From Pantanalinema sp. (GTDB lineage Bacteria; Cyanobacteriota; Sericytochromatia; S15B-MN24; UBA4093), in assembly GCA_036704125.1 (NCBI GenBank), contig DATNQI010000045.1, positions 1 through 40,689 of the forward strand: 40,689 nucleotides of DNA, given 5' to 3'. The notes below the pieces were generated by a model that did no database searches, had not been told where the DNA came from, and saw nothing but the letters and a program-made list of their open reading frames with translations. A program made the translations under genes and the position numbers. Within the stretch, counting starts at the first letter, position 1; each line of letters begins with the position of its first letter. Shown piece after piece: positions 17,047 through 23,805 of the stretch.

Positions 17047-17075
17047 ACTTTAGAATGATTCTAAAAATGTGTCAA
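17047..17075 (-). promoter_or_regulatory. Promoter containing PerR/Fur-type operator, site 2
   Basis: On the minus strand TTGACA (plus 17070-17075) and TAAAGT (plus 17047-17052) are 17 bases apart. The spacer is nearly filled by TTTAGAATGATTCTAAA (plus 17049-17065), a perfect 7-1-7 palindrome of PerR type. Binding would block the promoter. The TTGACA overlaps the stop codon of the YkgJ-type gene. Confidence 0.7.
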
Positions 17076-17374
17076 CCCCTTTCTTGGGGGGCAAGACCGA
17101 ATATTTCGAGGTAGCGCTGGATCCGGGCCTCCAGGGTCGGAAGGGGGGCGACCTCGGCGCAGATCCAGTCGGGTCGGTAGTTGCGGCAGACGGCAGGGCG
17201 CGTCTCGTAGCGGCCGCACAGGTGGTCGGGCCCCAGGTGGCTGCACGGCACCCCCAGCGGCTTTTGCAGGGTGCTGATGTCCGGTGCCGCGCAGCAGGCG
17301 CCGCACGCGACGCACTGGTACACGCCGGGTGCCGGGTTGACTTCAAGGGGGATGACAGGAGGAGTCGTGCTCAT
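17072..17374 (-). CDS. YkgJ-type cysteine cluster protein
   Basis: Predicted 100-residue cytosolic protein of the YkgJ/UPF0153 zinc- or iron-chelating type. The Cys pattern is typical: YQCVACGACCAAPDIS, then VPCSHLG, HLCGRYETRPAVCRNY and a final WIC. Cys residues in this family probably bind Zn or an Fe-S cluster; function is unknown. The start at ATG 17374 has GGGAGA a few bases upstream; the frame extends 30 codons further but with low-complexity basic sequence. It lies upstream of the rubrerythrin unit on the same strand with a terminator between, and is divergent from an NHL-like lipoprotein gene. Confidence 0.87.
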   Translation of the reverse strand: MSTTPPVIPLEVNPAPGVYQCVACGACCAAPDISTLQKPLGVPCSHLGPDHLCGRYETRPAVCRNYRPDWICAEVAPLPTLEARIQRYLEIFGLAPQERG

Positions 17375-17431
17375 ACGTCTCCCATCATGGGCCAACATGT
17401 GAGGGCTTTCAATCGGCTTCGTCCTTTTTCG

Positions 17432-17467
17432 CCCATGACGCGGGGGCTTTTCCTGCGGCGTCATGGG
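17432..17467. repeat. Ten-base inverted repeat in a divergent promoter region
   Basis: CCCATGACGC and GCGTCATGGG flank 16 bases between the divergent YkgJ-type and NHL-like genes. It may be an operator for one or both, or an RNA hairpin. No clear promoter boxes are seen. Confidence 0.4.
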
Positions 17468-17526
17468 ACGTGGGCGGAGGCATGCGGCTGAGCGAGCCTT
17501 CTACCCGGCGGAGAAAGAGGAGAGGC

Positions 17527-18444
17527 ATGCGCGGAATCATCGCTCTGGCAGGCATCGTCTTCCTCGTCGGCTGCGGCCATTCGACCCGCCCGGCGATCCC
17601 CGCCCCGCGGGTGGGGCCTGGGCCTGCGCTGGGCCCTGCGCCCTCGGCGTTTCCGGCCCTGGTCGTCCCGGCGGCGCGCTCGGCGGCCGATGCGGCCGCG
17701 GCCTACGCCCGCAACACCTCGGTCGTCGGCAGCGGCATGAGCGGGCCGAACGGCCTGGCCATCGACGCGGGCGGCAACCTCTACGAGTCCGACTACTACC
17801 GCGGGACGGTGACGCGGGTGACGCCCTCGGGCGAGACCAGCCCCTACGCCTCGGGGTTCAGCGGGCCGGCGGGCCTCGCCTTCATGCCCGACGGCAGCTT
17901 GCTGGTCGCCTGCTACGAGAGCCACCAGCTCGCACGCATCCAGCCGGGCGGCGGTGCGCACCGGCCCCTGGCCGCCTCGGGCCTCCAGAACCCGGTCTGG
18001 CCCGCCGTGGACGGCCGCGGCCGGATCTTCCTGGCCGACTACAACAACAACCGGATCGCTCGGGTCGCCGAGGACGGCAGCCTGTCCACCTTCGCGTCGG
18101 TCCCCGGGGTGAACGCGATCGCCGTCGATTCGCAGGACGCGCTGTGGGTGACGACCTGGTCGGGCGAGGTCGTGCGCCTTTCGCCGGACGGCAGCCGGAT
18201 GAACGTCGCGAGCGGGATCGGCAGCGCCTGCGGGATAGCCTGGTCCCCGTCCTACCTGGCGGTGGTGACCTACGGCGGCGAGAACAGCCGGAACGGCAGC
18301 CTGTTGCTGGTGGACTTCAGCGGCCGGACCTACCCGGTCGCTTCGCCGCTCGATCGGGCCTCCTCGGTCCTCTTCGATCGGGAGGGGAACCTCTACACGG
18401 CCAACATCGGCGACACGGGCCTCAGGAAGTTCGCGTTGCGCTGA
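17527..18444 (+). CDS. NHL/SMP30-like beta-propeller lipoprotein
   Basis: Predicted 305-residue lipoprotein with lipobox FLVGC and a Pro/Ala-rich linker. The mature part carries propeller-type repeats such as GPNGLAIDAGGNLYESDYYR, GPAGLAFMPDGSLLVACYE and RIFLADYNNNRIARVAEDG, each ending in a turn like TPSGETSPYA. This places it with NHL or SMP30-like propellers; catalytic residues of lactonases were not identified, so a binding role is as likely. AGGAGAGG precedes ATG 17527. A cupredoxin-like lipoprotein follows after 19 bases, so the two form an operon. It is a smaller relative in style of the giant NHL proteins near 33-40 kb. Confidence 0.85.
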   Translation: MRGIIALAGIVFLVGCGHSTRPAIPAPRVGPGPALGPAPSAFPALVVPAARSAADAAAAYARNTSVVGSGMSGPNGLAIDAGGNLYESDYYRGTVTRVTPSGETSPYASGFSGPAGLAFMPDGSLLVACYESHQLARIQPGGGAHRPLAASGLQNPVWPAVDGRGRIFLADYNNNRIARVAEDGSLSTFASVPGVNAIAVDSQDALWVTTWSGEVVRLSPDGSRMNVASGIGSACGIAWSPSYLAVVTYGGENSRNGSLLLVDFSGRTYPVASPLDRASSVLFDREGNLYTANIGDTGLRKFALR

Positions 18445-18463
18445 GCATGAAGGAGGATGCGCC

Positions 18464-18931
18464 ATGGGAGGCGTCTTGCGTGGTTTACCCGGTGGGGTGC
18501 TGGTCGGGCTCTTGGCGGGCTGCGCCGCGGCTGCGCCCGGGGGCGGCCCGAGGCCCGAAGGGGAAAAGGCGGCCGTGCCCCGGGTGAGCGCGATGGTGCA
18601 GCCGCCCTCCACCCCCGCGCCGGGCGGCGGCCCCACGGCGTACCCGGCGGGGACCGCGTTCGCCACGGGGACCGTGAGCGTGAGCATCGGGAAGGGCGGG
18701 GTCTTCACGCCGGCGCACGTCTACCTGCGGCCCGGCACCCGGACCGTCATCACGAACCGGGACGCGCGCCCCCATTCCTTCGTCGGCTTCGGCGGGGCCA
18801 CCGACGCCTACGGCTCCATCGCGCCGGGAGAGAGCATCACCAAGGAGTGGCACCACCCCGGCACCTGGACCTTCCGCGACACCCTGACGCCCAATGGGGG
18901 CGTCTTCACGGTGACGGACGTGCCGGGATAA
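18464..18931 (+). CDS. Cupredoxin-like lipoprotein
   Basis: Predicted 155-residue lipoprotein (lipobox LLAGC). After a Pro/Gly-rich linker the C-terminal 90 residues have a cupredoxin pattern: VFTPAHVYLRPGTRTVITNRD, RPHSFVGF with the first candidate His, then EWHHPGTWTFRDTLTPNGGVF. In blue copper proteins the loop after the last WTF-like strand holds Cys-x(n)-His; here it reads RDTLTPN with Thr at the usual Cys position, so a type 1 copper site is not complete. The protein may bind Cu2+ in another way or be only structural. GAAGGAGG precedes ATG 18464. It is co-transcribed with the NHL-like lipoprotein. Confidence 0.75.
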   Translation: MGGVLRGLPGGVLVGLLAGCAAAAPGGGPRPEGEKAAVPRVSAMVQPPSTPAPGGGPTAYPAGTAFATGTVSVSIGKGGVFTPAHVYLRPGTRTVITNRDARPHSFVGFGGATDAYGSIAPGESITKEWHHPGTWTFRDTLTPNGGVFTVTDVPG

Positions 18932-18965
18932 GCAGGTCAGAATTGAGATTGGCGCCCACTTGAAT

Positions 18966-18988
18966 CCCCGCCCCCCGGTGGGGCGGGG
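18966..18988. terminator. GC-only hairpin between convergent genes
   Basis: CCCCGCCCC and GGGGCGGGG form a 9-base stem with a 5-base loop. There is no T tract on either side, so it is a weak terminator candidate for the lipoprotein operon and the J-domain protein gene. Confidence 0.4.
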
Positions 18989-19025
18989 AGGACGCAGGCA
19001 GACGTTTGATTCAGGCAATACGTGC

Positions 19026-20015
19026 TTAGAACCCGAGAATCTCCTTGGCGCGGTTGAGGTTGCGGATGAACTCGGGCGAGGCGTCGGGGTTGCGATCCGG
19101 GTGGAAGGCCTTGGTCAGCATCCGGTAGGTGCCGCGCAGCTGGTCGGGGGTCGCGGTGGCGGTGGCGTGCAGGATGGCCAGGGCCCACTCGCGGTCCGGG
19201 TTGGCCTTGCTGACCGTGAAGCCGAACCTGGAGCGCCCCACGTTCGTGCCCTCGCGCCGGCCCTCTTCCCAGCCGTCGCGGCGGCCCCGGTCGTAGGCGT
19301 TCATGACGTCGGCGGCCGCCTCGGCCTTGCCTTCCTTGACGCCTCGCTCGTGGGCCTGGTTGACCTCCACCTGCAGCTCGGCGCGGCCCATCTGGCGGCC
19401 GCGGTCGTAGGCGTTGCGCGCCTCCTCGCCGCCGGCCTTGAAGCCGTCCTGGCGGCCGCGCTCGTAGGCCTCGGCCAGCTCGTTGGAGGTCTCGCGGCCG
19501 TCGCGCAGTCCGCGCTCGTAGGCCTGGTTGAGGTCCTCGCTGAGCTCGTTGCGGCCGGCTTCGCGGCCGCGCTCGTAGGCCTCGCGCAGGCCGCTCTCGA
19601 CGGTCTCCTGGGTGGGCAGCTCGGCGAGGGCCTCCTGGCGGCCGCGCCGGTAGGCCTCGTCGGAGCTGTTGCTCGCCTGGCTCAAGAGGCGCTGGATGTC
19701 GTGCATGACCGTGTCCAGCGAGACGGGGTGGGCCTGGTCGTCGAGCGCCTCGGGGGCCGGGACAGCGGGCGTGATGAAGCCGACGCGCAGCTGCTGGAGC
19801 TGCTCGGCGCGTCGGCGGACCCGCTCGGCCTCGGCCGAGGCGATGGCCGTCTTCCACGCGGCCTCCTTGCTGAGGGCCGCGCGGGGGATGTCGCAGCGCC
19901 GCGCGATTTCGGTCAGGGTGATGGCGGTGGCGCCTTCCTGCAGCAGGTCGGTCAGGGCCGCCTGGATCTGCTCCCAGCGAAGTTCGCGGGTCGCGAGTCG
20001 GACTTGTTCGCTCAT
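19026..20015 (-). CDS. J-domain protein with HTH-like N terminus and AYERGR repeats
   Basis: Unusual 329-residue cytosolic protein. The N terminus (about 19-55) resembles a helix-turn-helix (TLTEIARRCDIPRAALSKEA). The middle (about 120-254) holds seven copies of an (E/Q/N)AY(E/D)RGRxxG motif with a period of about 19 residues and charged helical spacers, predicting a long helix. The C terminus (about 274-329) is a J-domain, REWALAILHATATATPDQLR with HPD at 305-307 and a terminal NRAKEILGF helix, so it should stimulate an Hsp70 ATPase. No Gly/Phe region, zinc fingers or membrane segment is present. ATG 20015 has GGAGG 11 bases upstream. It is the last gene of the OPT-HD-DUF445 run. I know no named family with this layout. 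Confidence 0.85.
   Translation of the reverse strand: MSEQVRLATRELRWEQIQAALTDLLQEGATAITLTEIARRCDIPRAALSKEAAWKTAIASAEAERVRRRAEQLQQLRVGFITPAVPAPEALDDQAHPVSLDTVMHDIQRLLSQASNSSDEAYRRGRQEALAELPTQETVESGLREAYERGREAGRNELSEDLNQAYERGLRDGRETSNELAEAYERGRQDGFKAGGEEARNAYDRGRQMGRAELQVEVNQAHERGVKEGKAEAAADVMNAYDRGRRDGWEEGRREGTNVGRSRFGFTVSKANPDREWALAILHATATATPDQLRGTYRMLTKAFHPDRNPDASPEFIRNLNRAKEILGF
19254..19658 (-). repeat. Seven tandem AYERGR-type coding repeats
   Basis: Within the J-domain protein gene, motif starts are spaced 25, 19, 18, 19, 19 and 19 codons. The Arg codons and the CGCTCGTAGGCCT-type plus-strand phrase recur. The repeats have diverged in the spacers, so they are old rather than a recent expansion. 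Confidence 0.85.
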
Positions 20016-20131
20016 CTGAGAGATCGCCTCCGGGTGAAGTGACGATGGAGATTCCGCTTCCATCCTAGCCTAGCGCGCGGGCCTCGCGCCGTAACGGACG
20101 CCACACAACAGAAAGCGCGAGCGCGTCCCCC

Positions 20132-21856
20132 TCAAGAGTCGTGCGGCGCCGGGATGCGCAGATAACGTGCCGCCGCGACCAGGAGGGCGGCCCCCACCCC
20201 GGCGATCGCGATCCAGCCCGTCCCGGGCCGGACGTGCTCCACCAGGGCCTCGAGCCCGAGCAGGAAGCCCGTCATGACGAGGCTGACCACGATCCCGCCG
20301 TAGAGCCCCTTGGTGAAGATGGAGTTGAGCTCCTTGCGCGCGAGGTTCTTGACCATGTGCTCGATGGCCTGGGCGTCGGCGCCCCGGATCTTGCTCTCGA
20401 CCAGGCCTCGCACGTCGATGAGCCGCGAGAGCCGAGGCGCCTCGCGCTGGGCCAGGGCGAGGAGCTGCCGCTCGATGGTCCCGTGGATACGCGCAAGCCT
20501 TTCTTGGCCGAGCCGGTCGCGCAGGCGCCCGATGGGCAGGGCCAGCACGAAGGAGGCTCCCTGGCCGATCAGGCCCTGGAGCTGCCGCTGCAGGCCCGCC
20601 TCGCGCAAGAGGTCGAAGCCGAAGTCCACCGCCTCGCGGATGGGCCCTTCCTTGCTCGCGGCCTCGAGGTCGCCCTCGGCGAGGGCGCGCAGCCCCGCGG
20701 GCAGGAACTCCTCGAGCGGGGCCTGCCGGAAGCGCGTGAGGAGGTGGTCCACCCACTGCTGGAGGGTGGTGCGGGTCGCGTCGCTCGAGAGCACCCGGGC
20801 GACGAGGCCCTTGAGGTCCCGGCGCAGGTCGTCGGGGACGGTGGCGTAGCGCGCGCCGAGCGGGGTGCTCGCGATCTCGGTGATGGCCTGGTCCAGCTTC
20901 TGGTACAGGCGATCGCGGTTGGCCGGATCGTTCAGGCTCTCGCGGAAGCGCGCCACCTGGCCGGGGAGGATCTCGAGCACCTTGCGGCGGTAGTGGGCCT
21001 TGTTCTCCCGGTAGGTGGTGCGGATGAACCAGCCCACCAGCTCGTTGAGCAGGCCCTGGCGCGGCAGGTCCTCGACGAAGCCCTCGACGCTGTCGAGGAC
21101 GTAGCGATCGAGCCAGGCCTGGGTGCCGGGGCGCTTGAGGGTCTCCTCGAGCGCCTTGAGCCAGTCGGGGATGCGGTGGCGGGCCTCCGAGCGCAGCCCG
21201 GCGAGCGCCTCGTCGGACAGGAGTTTCCCCGGCGCGCCGAGGCCCGAGAGCCAGGCGTCGATGCGCTCGGCGTTCAGCTCGGGCGCCTCGGCGAGGCCGC
21301 CGAGGCGGGTCTCGACCATCCGGCCGATGGCCTCCCACACCCCCGGGGCGAGCAGCTCGTCCATGCGCATGGCCTTGCGCTCGACCATCAGCCGGGTGAG
21401 GACCAGGGCGCAGCGCTCGCGGACCTCGGGGCTGTTGGCGAGCGAGGCCAGGTACTCGCCGCACCACGAGCTGAGCACGCGGATCTCCTCGTCCAGGGCG
21501 CCGGTGTCGCTCAAGAGCTCGCCGAGGAGCGCTCGGACCGAGGGCAGGTCGCGGTCGACGAAGCGATCCACCTCGCTTGCGACGTTCTCGCGGATCTTGG
21601 CGGCCATCTCCGGGCTGGTGATGAACGTGGCGAGCGTCTCTTCGGAGAGCAGCCGGTCGGCGATGGAGTTGGCGACCTGCCGGGCGAGGGCGTCCTGGCG
21701 CGCGGGCAGGACGCCGTGCAGCTTCAGGCCGGCGAAGCGCCTGGCGGTGTAGGGCCGAAAAAGGAGCTGGACCGCGCCGAAGTCCACCAGCCGGCCCGTG
21801 AGGCCGCCGATGATGACGGCAAGCAAGAGTTCATGCAGGAGCAGGGCGTCAATCAT
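20132..21856 (-). CDS. DUF445 family membrane protein
   Basis: Predicted membrane-associated protein of 574 residues. The N terminus LLLAVIIGGLTGRLVDFGAV followed by QLLFRPYTARRF is the DUF445 (YjiN/YheB-like) signature, with an N-terminal membrane segment. The long middle is helical and charged, with several DUF445-type units (RIPDWLKALEETL, VARFRESLNDPANRDRL). Two C-terminal hydrophobic stretches (GIVVSLVMTGFLLGLEALV and IAIAGVGAALLVAAARYL) anchor the other end, so a large soluble domain sits between two anchors. Function is unknown. No good ribosome binding site precedes ATG 21856. It follows the HD protein gene by 26 bases in the same run. Confidence 0.85.
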   Translation of the reverse strand: MIDALLLHELLLAVIIGGLTGRLVDFGAVQLLFRPYTARRFAGLKLHGVLPARQDALARQVANSIADRLLSEETLATFITSPEMAAKIRENVASEVDRFVDRDLPSVRALLGELLSDTGALDEEIRVLSSWCGEYLASLANSPEVRERCALVLTRLMVERKAMRMDELLAPGVWEAIGRMVETRLGGLAEAPELNAERIDAWLSGLGAPGKLLSDEALAGLRSEARHRIPDWLKALEETLKRPGTQAWLDRYVLDSVEGFVEDLPRQGLLNELVGWFIRTTYRENKAHYRRKVLEILPGQVARFRESLNDPANRDRLYQKLDQAITEIASTPLGARYATVPDDLRRDLKGLVARVLSSDATRTTLQQWVDHLLTRFRQAPLEEFLPAGLRALAEGDLEAASKEGPIREAVDFGFDLLREAGLQRQLQGLIGQGASFVLALPIGRLRDRLGQERLARIHGTIERQLLALAQREAPRLSRLIDVRGLVESKIRGADAQAIEHMVKNLARKELNSIFTKGLYGGIVVSLVMTGFLLGLEALVEHVRPGTGWIAIAGVGAALLVAAARYLRIPAPHDS

Positions 21857-21882
21857 GCCGTTATTCTAGCCCAAAGCGCGGC

Positions 21883-23805
21883 TCAGCGCGTGAAGGGCAC
21901 CGGCATCTGGCGCCGAAGCTCGCGGCGGCGGCTGGCGTTGCCCACGCCCTCCTCGTCGAGCATGCCGAAGTACTCGCGGTAGGCGTCCAGGTACGGTTCG
22001 AAGAGGTCCTTCATGGCCGCCTCGAGCGAGTCGACGTACGCGCGGCTCTCGGCCGGCTCGGCGAGGGTCCTGAAGAGGCGCTTGCCCCAGCCGGTGCTGC
22101 CGTACTTGGGCCGACGCACGAAGACGTTGCGCACCCGCTCGACGCGCGCCGGCGCGTAGACCAGGCCGCAGCGCTCCAGGTAGCGCAGGTCGTTGAGCAG
22201 CGCCCCCGACGCTCGCGTCCCGGCATAGCTCTCGGAGAAGCGCGGGGCCAGGATCGCGCGCAGGGCCGGGTGACGCAACAGCGTCAGCACCGCCTCGCGG
22301 CCGTCCAGGTAGATGCGCGGGTCGCCGACGGCGCGCGCGATGCTCTCGAGCGCCGCATAGCAGGTGAGGAAGAGCAGCGCCAGGCGCGAAGGGCCGTGGC
22401 CCACCTGCTCGGTCAACAGGTCGAGGGCCACCTCCTCGAGGGCCAAGAGGAGGCCGAACTGGACGCGATCGCCCCCCCACAGCTCGGCGAGGATGCCCTC
22501 GGCCTTGGTCTCGTCCATGCTCGCGTCGAGGCGGCGGTAGGCCTTCACCCACTCGGCGAAGTGCGCCGCGTCCGGCTCGATCTCGGCGTCGGAAGGGACG
22601 TACACCCGCAGGCCGATGCCCTCGAGCGAGGCGTCCACGATGCCCTGAACCGTGGGCAGCTCGGTCAGGCGGCCGTGCCAGGGGGCGTGGCCCGAGCGCG
22701 AGACGGGCAAGGGGTCGGTGGGCGGGCTGATCGAGAGGCGATCGACCAGGTAGCTGCCCCGGGTCTGGGCGTTGAGCCGAGCCTCGAGCTGCTGGGCGAC
22801 GCTGCGGCCGGGCACCTGGAGCGAGCGCAGCGCGAAGCGCGCCAGGGGCGAGAGCACCGAGAAGTCGTAGGTGGTCAGCTCGCGGAAGGGCTCGCGGCCG
22901 CCCACCATGGCCGCCATCTGGCCCCACTCGAAGGGGGCGTGCTGGCGCAGGAACTGCTCGAGATCCGAGTCCTGGCCGACGTTGACCACCCGGTCGAAGA
23001 CCTCTCGGCGCTCGGCGTCGGCGCCGTGCAGGGCCTGCCGGATGCAGCGCGCGAGCAGGAGGTCGCCCAGGCGGCTTCTGGGGTTGTTCTGGATGTTCGA
23101 GATGAGGTTGAAGCGCGCCGAGAGCAGCTGCGAGGCGACGTAGGTGTGCTGGGCGCTCAGCACCAGGCCCTGCTCCGGGTCCGGCACGTAGAGGTCCAAG
23201 AGCGACTGGGTGTCGATGCCGTGGGTGAAGCCGCAGTAGTAGTTGTCCCTCAGGACGTAGTCGATGCGGTCGGCGTCGATCTCGGAGTGGGTGAAGAAGT
23301 TGAGCTCGGCGCGCGGGTGCTCGCCGATGGCCACCAGGGCGATGTCGCGCCGGTCCAGGTCGCGGTACCCCGGGTGGCGCTCGAGGACCTCGCCGATCTC
23401 GGGGTCGGTCTCGACCAACAGGCGCGTGTGCTCCTCGTGGTCCAGGTAGTTGGCCAGAAAGGCGTACTCGGGCTCGGCGGCGTAGCGCCGGGCGGCGTCC
23501 TCGAGCGAGTGCGAGAACGGGCGGTGGCCCAGGTCGTGGCACAGCGCCCCCAGCCGGATCAGGCGCAGGTCCTGCTCGCTGAAGACCGAGCCGAGGTGCT
23601 CGGAAAGGAGCCATGCGGTGTGCATGGCTCCGATCACGTGCTCGTAGCGGGTGTGATGCGCGCCCGGGTAGACCACGTAGGCCATCCCCATCTGCCGCAC
23701 CCCCCTCAGCCTGCTGAAGGGCCTGGTGCGGAGCAGGTCCCGCTCGCACGCGGTGAGCGGGATCAGGCCGTGGATGGGGTCCCGGACGCGATCGGTGAAG
23801 ATCAC
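21883..23805 (-). CDS. HD-domain phosphohydrolase (SAMHD1/dGTPase-like)
   Basis: Soluble HD-superfamily phosphohydrolase of 640 residues related to dGTPases and COG1078. Metal-site residues are visible: His51 in AHHTRYEHVIGAMHTAWLL, His90-Asp91 in LCHDLGHRPFSH, and the downstream Asp cluster in SEIDADRIDYVLRDNYYCG (about 174-192). The HTRYEHS-like and DRIDYVLRD motifs are those of the COG1078 group. Known relatives hydrolyse dNTPs, but the C-terminal 300 residues here are not familiar. The start is GTG 23805, overlapping the OPT stop codon as GTGA, so translation is coupled. Predicted products would be deoxynucleoside and triphosphate (family knowledge, not shown here). Confidence 0.9.
   Translation of the reverse strand: MIFTDRVRDPIHGLIPLTACERDLLRTRPFSRLRGVRQMGMAYVVYPGAHHTRYEHVIGAMHTAWLLSEHLGSVFSEQDLRLIRLGALCHDLGHRPFSHSLEDAARRYAAEPEYAFLANYLDHEEHTRLLVETDPEIGEVLERHPGYRDLDRRDIALVAIGEHPRAELNFFTHSEIDADRIDYVLRDNYYCGFTHGIDTQSLLDLYVPDPEQGLVLSAQHTYVASQLLSARFNLISNIQNNPRSRLGDLLLARCIRQALHGADAERREVFDRVVNVGQDSDLEQFLRQHAPFEWGQMAAMVGGREPFRELTTYDFSVLSPLARFALRSLQVPGRSVAQQLEARLNAQTRGSYLVDRLSISPPTDPLPVSRSGHAPWHGRLTELPTVQGIVDASLEGIGLRVYVPSDAEIEPDAAHFAEWVKAYRRLDASMDETKAEGILAELWGGDRVQFGLLLALEEVALDLLTEQVGHGPSRLALLFLTCYAALESIARAVGDPRIYLDGREAVLTLLRHPALRAILAPRFSESYAGTRASGALLNDLRYLERCGLVYAPARVERVRNVFVRRPKYGSTGWGKRLFRTLAEPAESRAYVDSLEAAMKDLFEPYLDAYREYFGMLDEEGVGNASRRRELRRQMPVPFTR

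Noticed and set aside
17470-17526. Upstream ATG for the NHL-like lipoprotein
   Set aside because: It would put the signal peptide behind a charged stretch; ATG 17527 has AGGAGAGG upstream and gives a clean lipoprotein signal.
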